Source: Melitaea cinxia
Taxonomy: Eukaryota > Arthropoda > Insecta > Lepidoptera > Nymphalidae
NCBI RefSeq assembly: GCF_905220565.1
Contig: NC_059415.1
Span: 67,001-131,000, forward strand
Direction: 5' to 3'
Length of the DNA stretch: 64,000 bases
Shown here one piece after another: positions 21,261 through 32,868 of this stretch (position 1 is the stretch's first letter; the number at the start of each line of letters is the position of its first letter). A model generated the notes under the pieces. That model searched no databases. It worked only from the letters and a program-made list of their open reading frames with translations, and was not told where the DNA came from. The translations under genes and the position numbers were made by a program.

Positions 21261-21640
21261 TTAACCGACTTCAAAAAAGGAGGAGGTTACTCAATTCGAC
21301 TGTATATATATATTTTCGTCGTTTATGAACCGATTTTGATAATTCTTGTTTCGTTGGAAAGAAGATATCCCTAGTTTGGTACCATGATAAGAAAACCAGG
21401 ATCTGATGATGGGATCCCAGAGAAATCAAGGGAAACTCTCAAAAAGCCGCATAACTTTTTACTGGGTGTACCGATTGTGATGATTTTTAATTTAATCGGA
21501 AGCCCGTGTTTATCATGTGGTCATATTTAAATTTCATCGAGATCTGATTACAACTTTTGGAGTAATCTTTGATAATGCGTATTTACTCGACAATTTTTTT
21601 GTCTACCTACGTTGTATTACTTGTCGATATAATGTAACGT
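21261..21640 (-). repeat. repeat family A copy 6 (minus)
   Basis: It starts ACCGACTTCAAAAAAGGAGG and proceeds through CCCTAGTTTGGTACCATGAT and GGATCTGATGATGGGATCCC to CTACCTACGTTGTATTACTT. The far terminus with the GCTCGCAAAC motif is absent. Confidence 0.8.
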
Positions 21641-21699
21641 ATATTTTTTATAAACAATTATTTAGTTTCGTCGGATTGCTTTTCTTATTTGCTAGGCGT

Positions 21700-22215
21700 T
21701 AGCGCTGTTAGTTGTTCTTGTGAGTAGGGCTGCGTAAGCAACCTTTGGTGGGGACTCCGCGTGTGGGTTAGGTTCGCACTATTTAAGCGCTGTCGCTGTG
21801 CGACTCCTTCCTTTTTTCCTTGGTCTTCAGCCTCATTCAGGTTCAGGGTGCTATTTTGTTGGGGTTGTTGCTGGTGATACCACGTGGCCGGACTTGTGGG
21901 TTGGCCGCTAGGACCCCAACCTTACCCCCAACTTACGCCCAACTTTACGCCCAACCTTACGACCAAGAAATACGCCTAATATTACAAGAACTCCGATCAA
22001 CGTCCTTGACCATCAAGAACTTTTTAGCACCCTTGAATCTACTCTCTGGCAAGGAAGACAATTTTTTTTAACTGTGCGTGTGTAAGCCCCGGCCTACGGT
22101 AGACCACGCGGTGGTGGAAGGTGTCTTTGAATTTATGGACTAGCCACGTGTCAAGGATTCGCACAAAGACCTTAATAAACCTCCACCCATGTGCCAGAAG
22201 TAAATCGAACCTCGT
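21700..22215 (+). other. LTR-like or small transcription-unit-like block
   Basis: This GC-richer block has a TATA-like CTATTTAAGC at about 21778-21787, a pyrimidine-rich stretch, and an AATAAA at about 22172 some 390 bp downstream. Such an arrangement is expected of a solo LTR or a short pol II gene. The open frame 21820-22071 starts with TTG and contains no ATG, so I do not call a protein. The pseudo-repetitive CCAACTTACGCCCAA segment lies at 21915-21965. Ends and duplication were not identified. Confidence 0.3.
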
Positions 22216-22582
22216 GTAATTTTTAAATAATTTTTAAATAAGCTAGTAGTATTTCGAGTAGTTTAAATAAAAAAAAATTTATCAATCAGCAATTCAGCAA
22301 TATAACGAGTTTATGTCTGATGTTTGAAAGAATATTGTTAATCTATACAAATAGAGTATTTAAGGATGTATGTTTATTCCTGGTTTATAAAGATTAATTT
22401 GTGTTAACTTTAGATTTACTTGTAATAAATTACTTTTCCAAATGTTGGTCTGGATTTAATTTTTTTTCTTTCTCTAGATCTAGTTACTTTTAATTGCTAA
22501 ACATTTCTTAAATATATTTTTTTATCTCTCTCAGATTTTAGTTCGCCGCGTTAGAAAAAACTAATTCTCTAATTACTTTCCT

Positions 22583-22795
22583 CTAATGCGCTTCAGCCTG
22601 TAATATCCCATTTCTGGGCATAGGCCTCTTTCCCCATGTAGGAGAAGAATCAGAGCTTAATCCACCATGTTGCTCCAATGCGGGATGGCCCTCTAATTCA
22701 TTTTTTTTTAATTTTTAACTCTTTTTTTTTAACACGCGCGACATTGATTGAAGGCGGTTTTTTTTCGTTTGCCTGCAAACACAATTATTAGCACT
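22583..22795 (-). repeat. SINE family C tail (minus) and family A terminal fragment
   Basis: At 22583-22690, CGCTTCAGCCTGTAATATCC, GGGCATAGGCCTCTTTCCCC and GCTTAATCCACCATG are the reverse of the family C tail. At 22755-22795, TTTTTTTTCGTTTGCCTGCA and AACACAATTATTA are the reverse of the family A start. Confidence 0.7.
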
Positions 22796-24040
22796 TTGTT
22801 TGAAAGTCACCCTCGTGCTACAGTGGCGTCTCCTATTTCATGACTTTGCATAGACACTCTGATGTCTCTGCTACGCAAAGAGTGCAAAGACAGTGCTCCT
22901 TTCTTTTTCAGTCTATAAGGCACCGTCAAAATAGAATGGATGATTTCGTCAAGGTCACGTATGGTGATATAATATACATATAATATATACTTACGTGAGA
23001 AGGTACTCTTAATATAAAGCACCTATGATGATGTACATTGAGTAAAAAAATCGATCACTAAATAATTTGTTTTTACATTCAAAAAATTAATTTGTAAAGG
23101 AATAAATGAATTTATTAGGAAAAAATAGATTTTTGCGAGGAAATTAGATTTTAATTAATTATTAAAAAAAAACATAATAAAATAAAACTTGCGTTCCGTA
23201 CAATTGATTAGAATACAGATTAATTAAAATGCTACATTTACATAGAATATCATTCTGATTATGAGAGTGAAGCAAAAGACGATATGGGATATAAGTGCAA
23301 TTTACAAGTTATTTTAATACGAAAGGGATTATATAATCCTAGGATGAATACTTGATCCTAGGTATAATCTTTATTCTTTCTGCGCCTGTCATAATCATAT
23401 GTTGTCAAACAAAGTTTTTACAAATCTTGGACACAAGTGAAAAAAATATATCAAATGTAAATAAATCAAATGTAATAGAATTAAATTGTAAATACTAATT
23501 GGATGTTTGTAAATATATTATATTTGTTATTATCCTACTATAACATAGTTGTATGATGTAATATACTTTACTAAATATAATGTTTGTGCTTTTCTAGATG
23601 AAGAGATATTTTATTTCATACAAACTAGTAACTACTACTATTTCCTATATACTTTTTAATAAATTAATGAAGGTTGTAATCTCGACCGTACCGATCAATC
23701 TCCTTCGTGTATTCACCATTCTAGTCTAGGTGACATTGGTGAAGTCATCTGTGCTCATTTGGCACTATTGAAATTAACCTATAACTTTGCATTAACCTAA
23801 AGAAGAAGAAAAAAGTAAAAATCGGTGATTTTAACATTTCACAAAAATAATTTACCTTTCCAGATTATGCTAAAACCTAAAAGAAAGAAAGCAAGACAAA
23901 GTTTGCATAATATTTATAAAATAGTAATTCGGCCTTATTCACTTAAACTGGCCGAATGAGGGAAACAAATACGATCACAAAATAAGAAGTTATTGGAAGT
24001 TATTAGTCTTGTGTTTGATTTACATTTACAATAAATAACC
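22796..24040. other. AT-rich intergenic DNA upstream of the TSEN15-like gene
   Basis: I see no repeat or gene. The promoter and 5' UTR of the TSEN15-like gene should lie in the last few hundred bases, but no TATA box can be singled out in this AT-rich context. Confidence 0.4.
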
Positions 24041-24553
24041 ATGGTGGAAGTTGAAGTAAAAATAAAAGAAGATATGAAAAAATTAGGATGTAATTGTGAT
24101 AAGAAAATAGTGTTAGCTTACTACTTGTACATATACTTAGTCGATCAAAAGCTCATGTATGACACAGAGTACTGTTACAACAAAGATGTGGACACTCTCT
24201 ATGTAGTTGCAAGACCGAGGAAACATGAGAAATTAAACATATATGTGCCAATACCGACAAGCGTCGATGTGTCAATGGATCTTATTAGTGTTTTACAAGA
24301 AAATTTGTGTACGGTAGAAACTGGGCCAAGTGTGAATTTGGCTTTTGTCGAACAAGACCTTACCATAGTTATTTACACTTTTACAAAGGGTCTTGCTGAA
24401 CGACGACCTGCTGAGGCGATAGAGCAGGTCAGACAGAAAGCTCAGAGGAGAATTTTTATTAACAGTGAATTAAAGAAAAACCAAAGTAAAATTTTGAATG
24501 ATGCCTTTAACGGTGGATTTGTTGAGGATGACGATTGTCAATTTTTAGATTAG
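24041..24553 (+). CDS. TSEN15: tRNA-splicing endonuclease subunit Sen15-like protein (TSEN15 homologue)
   Basis: The 170-residue product matches the TSEN15 family in length and motif order. TSEN15 is a structural, non-catalytic subunit of the nuclear heterotetrameric endonuclease that cuts introns from pre-tRNAs. Visible family-like segments are a helix near residues 21-40 (KIVLAYYLYIYLVDQKLMY), a strand near 53-58 (LYVVAR), the characteristic LNIYVPIPT at 65-73, and the C-terminal core LAFVEQDLTIVIYTFTKGL at 100-118. The last ~50 residues (charged, ending EDDDCQFLD) are less conserved. The ATG lies in a good context (ACCATGG), the gene is a single exon, and an AATAAA lies ~100 nt after the stop. 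Assignment is by motif recognition, not by a search. Confidence 0.82.
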   Translation: MVEVEVKIKEDMKKLGCNCDKKIVLAYYLYIYLVDQKLMYDTEYCYNKDVDTLYVVARPRKHEKLNIYVPIPTSVDVSMDLISVLQENLCTVETGPSVNLAFVEQDLTIVIYTFTKGLAERRPAEAIEQVRQKAQRRIFINSELKKNQSKILNDAFNGGFVEDDDCQFLD

Positions 24554-24655
24554 TGACGTAAGAAACATGAAATAAGGTTTAGTATATCGGTGGTTGAATC
24601 AACAGTGTCATTCAGTATTTGTTTAATATTTACCTTTTTATGTAATGCAATGATA

Positions 24656-24661
24656 AATAAA
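24656..24661 (+). terminator. polyadenylation signal of the TSEN15-like gene
   Basis: AATAAA lies 103 nt after the stop codon in AT-rich DNA and is the first such hexamer downstream. Confidence 0.6.
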
Positions 24662-24865
24662 AACAAAAGTTCATTTGGCACCGTAGCTTCGTTTCATCAT
24701 AAATCAAAAACTTGTGACAATGAAAATACCAGAAAAATTTAATTTAAATCTGTAAACACAGCTACCAGTAAGTATTGTTCATGTAGTTCAGCTTACAGTA
24801 AAAAGATAATTTTTCGAAGAAGGGGATTAAAAAGTCAATAATCAAAGCGATGCCAGTTTTTAGTG

Positions 24866-25165
24866 ACTAGCCCGCTTACGCAGTGTGTAGTGGTCCTGCT
24901 GACTGCTCCAAGGGGTGTGGGTTCAACTCCTCCTTTAAGCTGGGTGTTTTTATAACACATATTATTTATAAATGTATTATATACATGTATGTTTATCAAA
25001 AATAAAAAGTGAGTGTAATTCACACATACCAGAAGTGAAATTTCTGAAATCATAAGAAGGTAGACCGTCACAATTTGTTCTATCGACGATAATCACAGTC
25101 CCGTGAAAAAGGTCATAAGGGCCTGTCGCTTAGGTGTATTGAGCACTAATCTATTCTATCTTATT
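24866..25165 (+). mobile_element. diverged tRNA-derived SINE (family E)
   Basis: The head GACTAGCCCGCTTACGCAGT and GTGGGTTCAACTCC preserve degraded A and B boxes. The body (GCTGGGTGTTTTTATAACAC then an AT-rich linker and ACACATACCAGAAG) aligns in order with the better copies at 53145, 54668 and 61465. Confidence 0.6.
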
Positions 25166-25373
25166 CTGTCCTATACATTTATTATTGTTTCTTTATCATG
25201 ATGCATTTTCATTTCTTCAAATTCAAATCACAATGATTCTAAAGAGATTTATTTTGAAAAAAATTTAAGCTAGATCAGTCTACTGTTACCTATAACATTA
25301 AGTTGCTTACCTTAAAAATCTATGACATGATACTTAACATGGCATATAAAACTTAGCTATATTTATTTTACAG

Positions 25374-25444
25374 TGACGTTGATTATCAAGAGCGTAGTAC
25401 ACCCTCAGTCCAACTAACCGCTGAAGAAAGAAGCTATATGTAAA
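25374..25444 (+). CDS. candidate terminal coding exon of an unidentified gene
   Basis: A good acceptor (TATTTATTTTACAG) is followed by 71 nt. In phase, these read (x)DVDYQERSTPSVQLTAEERS, then YM and TAA. An AATAAA at 25766-25771 could end the transcript. The composition looks protein-like in an otherwise stop-rich region, but I found no upstream exon, and the TSEN15-like frame already has its own stop. It could be an alternative last exon of that locus or chance. Confidence 0.25.
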
Positions 25445-25784
25445 GGTCAGATTTAGGGTTGTAAAAACTACAGGCATTAATAGAGCACAATGTGAAACTT
25501 GTCACCCCATTTAAATACTCCGACTGATGTATAGCGAATGCAATCAACCAACAACAGACAGTTTGTCGAATTGGTTTTCGTATTAAAATGTAATTTGGTT
25601 TCAATTTACCACCAACTTGTTTGATATGACGATCTATATGCTTGTAATTATTTTTGTAACAAGATAGTTAACTTCGCTGATTTAATGTAAAACTGGCATG
25701 TTAATAATTTTACATTTAATATTAATTTAAAAAATGTAATTTGTAATTATATAATTTAAGATGCAAATAAAAATTAGTCGTATT

Positions 25785-26625
25785 ATTTATTGTTTATTGA
25801 TCATAAATTATACACTTGAAATGGTACACATATCCACTCTGTATAGCAGTCTAAAGACTTGGGTGGGTACAGAACTAGAAAATAAACTGCTGTTTATATC
25901 ATAACACTTCGTTGAAAAATTTAAATAAGTAATTAAAAAATTGTATCATCTATGTTTATGACATACAAAATATAAATGATATATTATACAACGTAAGTAG
26001 AAAAAGATTTATTATACCTTGCAATACAAAATGAAAGCTTAGTTGCATTAAACGCTGAGCTCTGTCGAATAATATCTCTAATATAAAGATCCCATTGCAG
26101 TAATAAATATTATGAGTATAAAAAAGTCTTAAAATATTGATTAAAAAGTATTTTCAGTCAAAATCTATAATATACAGAAGTATAGACACTATTCTTTTTC
26201 TTCTATCTATTCTTATTTGATACAAGTTTTAATATTTAATTCTCAGTATATGTGGCCACTAACCTTAAAGTAACATTATCGCCTATGCCATAACCACAAA
26301 AGTAAACTGTTTGGTACTAAAGACAGACAGAATCATCAGATACAACTTTCTTCATATCACAGAGTACCATCTGAGGGATTCCTATTCTTTATATACAAAT
26401 CTATTTACTTTTATGATTCACTATTTAATAAAAAATGAATTCTAGCAAAAATATAGCTTTTCATTCTATTTACATGATCTGAAGGTCTAAGGTTTATAAA
26501 TATAATAAATATTTCGAAAACTCAAGAGAGTTAAAAGCTTATACCTAGTTATAATAGTACATTTAAATAGTCCCTCATTACAACACTAACGGTTTTGAAC
26601 ACATTGTGAGCACCACTGATTCATT
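25785..26625 (-). other. probable 3' UTR of the long secreted-protein gene
   Basis: This 840-bp region follows the stop of the minus-strand gene, contains no frame, and ends with an AATAAA in the minus reading near 25798-25793. The signal lies within 30 bp of the plus-strand AATAAA at 25766, as expected of tail-to-tail genes. Inferred from position only. Confidence 0.4.
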
Positions 26626-29600
26626 TTATAATAGAATTTTGTTAGTTTTTATACATTTGCCTCTAAAACATATTTCAGTTTCGTGAGATACTTCGGTTGA
26701 CATCGAAGTACTGACAACGTTCGCTGGATCCATAAAACTAGATACTGATGAGCTTTCAACTTTAACCAGGGACTTGTGTGTTACATCCTCTTCCTTTGAA
26801 CTGGGATTAATGTTTGTTGTGTTTCTTAAAATGTCGGAAATGGCTTCCGTTACATCTTCATTGACGTTACTCGTCACTTCAGCTGTGATTTCCTCTGGAA
26901 TGTAACTGTTTTCAGTGGTTGCCTTTAGTTTAGCTGCTTCTGTTTCCGTTTCATGTTTAACTAATGGTGTGGTTCTTATGTCAGCTTCTTGAGATGATTT
27001 TGTTGAGTCTGCTTTACTATTTGGAGATTCTATATCGTCAGAAGATGTTACACCAAATAAATAGTCCATAAAGCTAAAACCGTCGGAACGATCAATGCTA
27101 GAGCTTGAAGTAGGTTCAGTGGAGTCACTATAGTATGTAGCGTCGTCTAACGTAGGGTCTGGCGAGCCTGTTCCTAAATCCATGTCGCCGGGGTTAAATT
27201 TTTCCGGAGAGTTATCCTTTTTTAAGTATGATCTTGTTGTCGAATGCAAAGTTTCTTTTAATGTTTCTGTGCTGTTCTCAGGCTTATTGCTTGCTACTTT
27301 GTGTAGATCTATATTTGGGATAGCATCAAGTTGATCGTCTTCGACTTCAAAGAAATCTTTTAAAAATTGATAATTTGGTTTGTAAGTTGTCACCGCCACT
27401 TTGGCGTTGCTTTTTCCTGGCTTTTCGAATACACTTTTAGGTATAGATTCCCCAAGTTGGTTCACTGCGTTGGAATAGTATTGAGATTCGGCTACTTCTA
27501 TTTCTTCATTAACAGGACGAACCTTTTTAACTCTTTTCCAGAAACCACGACGGCGATTCTTTTTGTTTGGCACCTCCTTAAATTATGTATTAAGAAAAAT
27601 ATTAAAATTATTTGACATTTAAAAATAAAAACTCTTGTTAAATAATTAGTCGATTACTAAGTAAAACATGAAAGTTATTCTATTTTTATATTAAACGTGT
27701 AAAAATATACATTACCTCAGTTTCATTAAGAGGAGAAATGTGATCCGGTGTTGTAGTTGCTAAGTCGTCTTGAAGTGGAGTTGTAGATTTAAGTGAGTAG
27801 TTTTCTCCTGAAGAAATAATTTTCTCTGGTGGGATCTCTCCTATTTCACCACCTTTATGCTTCATTACTTTGCCTGTGTATTCATTTTCATCTTGTTCTT
27901 CTAAGTTTTTCATGACTTCTTCAAGCATGCTCTCAAAAGTAGACATACTGTCATTGGAATCAGCTTTAGTTACTTTACTTTGTTCAACTAGAGCTTCTAA
28001 GGTTGGTGGTATGTCTGGTATTTTCTTCTGAGCTCTGTTGTTCGTTGCAGGCGTCACAGAAATAAGTATGTCCTCATATTCGTTTCTAGCCGTTATTATA
28101 TCTAGCTCCTCATCCTTAGGCTTATCAATATTTTCTTCAACTTTTACGTCATCTGCTATATTATTTGGGTTAAAGGGCTTGAAGGAATCCTTTGAAATTT
28201 TTGGAGACCATCGGTCTGATTCTGGTACAGCATATTTTGGTCTATTTATAGAATAATTTGAATCCTGATCTTCAGTCACTTGGTCATCAGTTTCCGGTTT
28301 TTTATTATATCTTTCTGATAATCGCGGTCTATGGCTATATCGGCTATGCAAATTATTTTTAACTGTTGTTACATCTGCTTCATTTTCGGACTTTTCAGTT
28401 GGTTTCTCTGTAGGCCGTCGTCCTCTGAATCGATTTTTAATTTCGTAATTCCTTCTAGTTACGGCTCCTTCAGTGGAAGTCACTGTGTAGTTAGGCCGTC
28501 TCCGGCGGAATTGGCTACGTTTTGTAGATGTTTCCGTTGTGCTTGATGTAATAGATTCAGTTGAAGGTTCTGGTTTGTAAACAGGTTGCTTATAATCTTG
28601 AAACTCTGGTCTTATATGAATTTGTTTTGTTTTTAGATCTGCTTCAATCTCTTCAATTTTCATTGTAGTTCGGCGCTTATCAAAAGCTGGTCTATACGTT
28701 ATAGCTTGAAGCGGTTTTCTTCTATCGTTCTTCAGTCTGGAGTATTCCGTTGTAGAGGCTTGATGATACTGTCTTATAACTCCTGGACGTATTCTTACTC
28801 TATTGTATGAAGGTGTGGTTTCCACAATGTTCTCTTCATGTTCTTGTTCCTGATTAATTTCTTGACTTAAAATTTTAGCATTGTCGTCACCATTAGATGA
28901 TGCTATCTCTTCTTTTTCCTTAGATTGATAAACATCATCGACTGAATAAATAGAGGCATTTTGTTCAGCTACAGAATTGGGTGGCTTATTTTGTGACATA
29001 TTTTGATTATCTACGTTATATTCAGGAGATATATGGTGGGAATAATTATTTTCTCTGGTGTCGCCATATGATATTTCGTCATTTGGTGGTACCTTAGTGC
29101 CTTGTGGTTGATAATCGTTAATTTCATCAGCTTTTATTTTTTGTGTATAAGAAATGTCGGTAACAGAATCAACAGCCGTCGTGTATTGCTGCACTAAGTC
29201 TTTTATGTCCCTATTAGAAGGTTCTGTTATTGAAACTTTGTCATAGCTGTAAGCGTCTTCGGTGTCTTGAGTCTTAAACACTTCAAGATTATTCGCTGAA
29301 ATTGATTTTTCAGACGGTTCTGTAATGGCTTCTATATCGGCAGTGCTAGCTCTTTCCATTAAAGTTACAGGGTAGTTTTGGTGCAATACGTCTCTTTGAT
29401 AGGCTAAATCTTCTTCTTTACTCTTTTGCTTATTTCTTTTTGGATAAAGTTCATCACCGTCTGATGGTCTGAAATGTACTTTTCCTCTAGTTCGTGCTCT
29501 ACTTGCTTTTGTTGAAATTTCTATTGTGTCAAATTGATTTTTTACTGGATTTTCAGATGTTATTTTATTTGTTTCAAACTTTTGTCTAACAGGCAAAGGT

Positions 29601-32158
29601 TTTCTTTCTCGTAGAGGTCGTCTCGTTATAGTAGCCCGTGTAGATGATTCGCCGGATTCAGATTTAGTAGTAGGATAGCGAGGTCGTCCTCGTGTTCTAA
29701 TGGGAGATCTTCTAGTTGTAGTTGTAGTTGTAGTACTGCTTGTGGTGGAGGATTGTGTTTCATGTGAATTGTACGCCACATCATAGTTGTTGTATTCCGC
29801 GGAAGATTTCGTTGATTGAGCGTCATTAGAAAAATATTCAGATTGATTACTTTTTTCGTTCGTATCATTTTCATATGTCGGTTGTATAGATTCTATACTT
29901 TTAATATTTTCTTGAGACCCATAATTTATCGTTTTAATATTGTCGTCTGCATTCGCTGGATTACTAGGAATATTATATTGAGTTCCTGGGACTGAATTAA
30001 TTTTAGCGGAATAATTATTTGTATTGAAAGTGGGATATCTTGAGTTTTGCACTTCTGATTCATGATGTAATTCTGGAGTGTAGTTTTGTAAATAATTTGG
30101 CAACGATTGTTGTATCGGCTGAGGAGACTGCGGCTGTGACTGTTCTGACTCCACTTGTTTTGTAGTTTGAGATGCAGGTGTTACAGGCGTTGTCGATGGC
30201 GATTGTAACTGTTTAATTCCTGCAGTAGAATACGGTTCCCTATATTCATCAAAGAAGTTGTGGTAATCTAATGGTGTGCTAAAATGAAATGCTTGATTGA
30301 TTGAATAAGGATTGTGAGTCTCTAGTAACTGACTTGCGTGAGTTGTAGGTAGCTTAGTGGTTGAAGTAAAAGTAGTTCTCGGTGTGGTTGTTGTTTCTAC
30401 TTTAAAAACATTCAAATTGTTTGATGCATCTGAAGGCTTGAATCTTGTATCTTGAGGAAAGTTTACAAACTGCGTTGGTTTGTAGTTATTTTCTACATTG
30501 CTTAAAGAATACGAAGTGGTTTTTACAGGAGTTGGTTGAGGGCTATTGTAAGCTTCCTGTTCCTTTAGCGGTCGTAATGTACTCACTGATTGTGGCTCGA
30601 TTGAATAATAATTTTGGTCGTAGGTAGGTGAATTAGTTTGAGGGCTAGAAGTAGTATAGTAACTTATTTTTGGTTTTTGCGTCGCTAAATTATGTTCTTG
30701 TTTATACATTGGTTCCGAATAAGAATTACCATAGTAATTAGTTGCGGTTGTTGCCTTGTTTGTTTGTGGCGTGTCCTTGATAAGCGAGTTTATAATTACA
30801 GATCCAACGTGGGGAGACGGGAATGGAATTTTAGCAAATCCTTGAGGCGTATTGTAGCTAAGCGGTGCCACGAAGAATGGCAGTTGTCTCAATTTTTTGT
30901 CACTATTTTCTATATTTGACAAATACGGGAGTTCAAACTTGACGTAATTTTCAGGTGGCGATAAAGACGAAGGGCCGATGAATACTTTTGGTGCATTTAA
31001 AGGATTAACAGAATCCAATACTGGAACTGTATTGGCATTTTTCAATGAATACAACACATCTCCAACTTTTACTTGACTTTCTTTCTTGGCATCTTGTGTA
31101 AGAAAAATTGCTAGCGGAGGTTGATGTGGCTTCAATTTTTTTGGTTTAGGAGTTGTCGCTGCAGCTGTAGTAAATGATGTTGTTGCTGTGGAGAATTTTG
31201 GTCTGGAATCTAGTTGATGTAATTGACTGTTAAAGTTTGTGACAAATGCTTGTGAATTGAACGTATCGAAAGGCTTTATTATCGGTCCTTGGAATTCGGC
31301 AGCGAGGTTTTGCATTAAAGGATTCGATTTATGATTAGGATTGTAAAGCTCAGTATTCAGAAGTTGTGCTGATGTCAATGGGCTCCTAAAGTTGAATTGT
31401 CCTCTATTAAGGGAATCTAAAGGCACGTACACAAGCTGAACTTCTTCTCTTTCGACATTCTTTTTTGGAGGACCGAACGACTCTTTGGATACGTCGGAGC
31501 TATCAAATTTGATTTTGTGTGATGGTTGTGGTTTCTGTTTAGGGAAGTTAAAGTCGCTACTGTTTACAGCGCGGTAGCCGTCCACGAACTTTGGTATTTC
31601 GTGTTTTGGTTTTAGGGGTTGGAAAGGTTTTAACGTATGAGGATTAAGGTTTGAAGATGGTAAATGTTGACTAGTTTGTTGAGAGGTTTCAAACGTAACA
31701 GGTCCTGTTTGTGGTCTAGGTTTAATTTGCGGGACATTGTCAAAGGTAAACTGTGGTGAAATAAAGCCTTGACTGAGAGGAAAATTTGGTTGCGTTAGAC
31801 CAAACCTTAATCCTTGGCCAAATCCTTGATCTGAAAGATAGTTCTGAGGTGCAGAAGGCACTGACTGAAGATAAAGTTGACGATTTGCCGGGGAATTATA
31901 AAATGCTCTTGAAGGAAATGTCTCCTGACTGAATCCAGTTGGTCTTACGAACCCGGCGAAAGGCTCAGACAATATCCTGGGCTCTGCTATTGCTTGTCTC
32001 TTGATTTGAGGTAACTCCCTCTCAACGGGGGCTCTCAGAGGAACCCAGTCGCTAATGTCCGATGTATACGTGCTCAACTTACGAGACCATCTCGTTGGTT
32101 CTTTTCCCGCTGAAGAAACAGCCAAGATGGCCAAAAAGGCCACTACCTTACTCGACAT
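26626..32158 (-). CDS. long secreted intrinsically disordered protein, two coding exons
   Basis: Coding exon 1 is 32158-27716 and coding exon 2 is 27576-26626 (27573 is also possible). They join in phase 0 to give about 1,797 residues. The N-terminus MSSKVVAFLAILAVSSAG is a signal peptide. The rest is low-complexity, rich in Ser, Thr, Pro, Gln, Asn and Tyr. Residues ~360-460 form the most conserved-looking block (KFELPYLSNIE, LPFFVAPLSY). A poly-Thr run lies near 803-815. Arg-rich clusters sit near 813-863, 883-913, 1118-1166 and 1209-1289, with many dibasic sites, and a basic stretch opens exon 2. Only two cysteines exist, both at the very C-terminus (CFRGKC). The composition suggests an extracellular matrix, cuticle or silk-associated protein; I do not recognise the family and assign no function. 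A 5' UTR exon must lie upstream. Confidence 0.85.
27577..27715 (-). other. intron of the long secreted-protein gene
   Basis: The donor is GAG|GTAATG at 27716/27715 and the acceptor is TTTAAG|GAG at 27577/27576 (an alternative AG three bases on keeps frame). The length of 139 nt is typical for insects. Without splicing, the first frame runs only a few residues past the donor, and exon 2 has no ATG at its head. Confidence 0.8.
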
Positions 32159-32172
32159 CTGAAACAAATTAA
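32159..32172 (-). promoter_or_regulatory. splice acceptor directly before the start codon
   Basis: The minus strand reads ATTTGTTTCAG immediately followed by ATG, so the exon begins with the start codon. Transcription must therefore start in an upstream non-coding exon, at a higher coordinate, that I cannot locate. Confidence 0.6.
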
Positions 32173-32258
32173 TATACACACTTATTAATAATATTTAAAA
32201 CTGTGAAAATATCAAAATATTTAGTTAATGTTGATTTGGCTAGTAATAGTTTTAATAA

Positions 32259-32868
32259 CAATTGTGTTTGCTCGCAAACGAAAAAAAAACCGACTTCAAT
32301 TACATCGACAAGTAATACAACGTAGATCGACGAAAAAATAGTCAAGCAACTACGCGTTATCAAAGATTACTCAAAAAGTAGTTATCAGATCTCGATAAAA
32401 TTTATATGCGACCACATGATAAACATCAGCTTTTGATTAAATTAAAAATTATCGAAATTGGTACACCCAGTAAAAAGTTATTACGGATTTTCGAGAGTTT
32501 CCCTCGATTTCTCTGGGATCCCATCATCAGATCCTGGTTTTCTTATCACGGTACTAAACTAGGGATATCCCCTTTCCAACAAAAAAAGAATTATCAAAAT
32601 CGGTACATCCAGTAGAAAGTTATGCGGTATAATACAACGTAGGTCGACGAAAAAAGCGTCAAGTAAAAACGCATTATTAGATATAACTCGAAAAGTAGTT
32701 GTTAGATCTCAAATAAATTTAAATGGGACCAATTGGCACACACCACCTTTCGATTAAAACAAAATTTGTCGAAATCGGTCTACCCGGTCAAAAGTTCTGA
32801 TGTAACATACATAAAAAAAAAAAAAACAGTCGAATTGAGAACCTCCTCCTTTTTTGGAAGTCGGTTAA
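32259..32868 (+). repeat. repeat family A copy 7, complete
   Basis: It has both ends (AATTGTGTTTGCTCGCAAAC and TTTTTTGGAAGTCGGTT) and one core sub-repeat. It is the cleanest copy here and the reference I used for the split copy at 4807-7904. It lies in the presumed first intron of the secreted-protein gene. Confidence 0.85.

Noticed and set aside
21820..22071. 83-residue secreted peptide gene
   Set aside because: The frame starts with TTG and contains no ATG; an LTR-like explanation is simpler.
28038..30919. Plus-strand frames of 60-82 residues opposite the secreted-protein gene
   Set aside because: They are shadows of a very long minus-strand exon and have no independent evidence.
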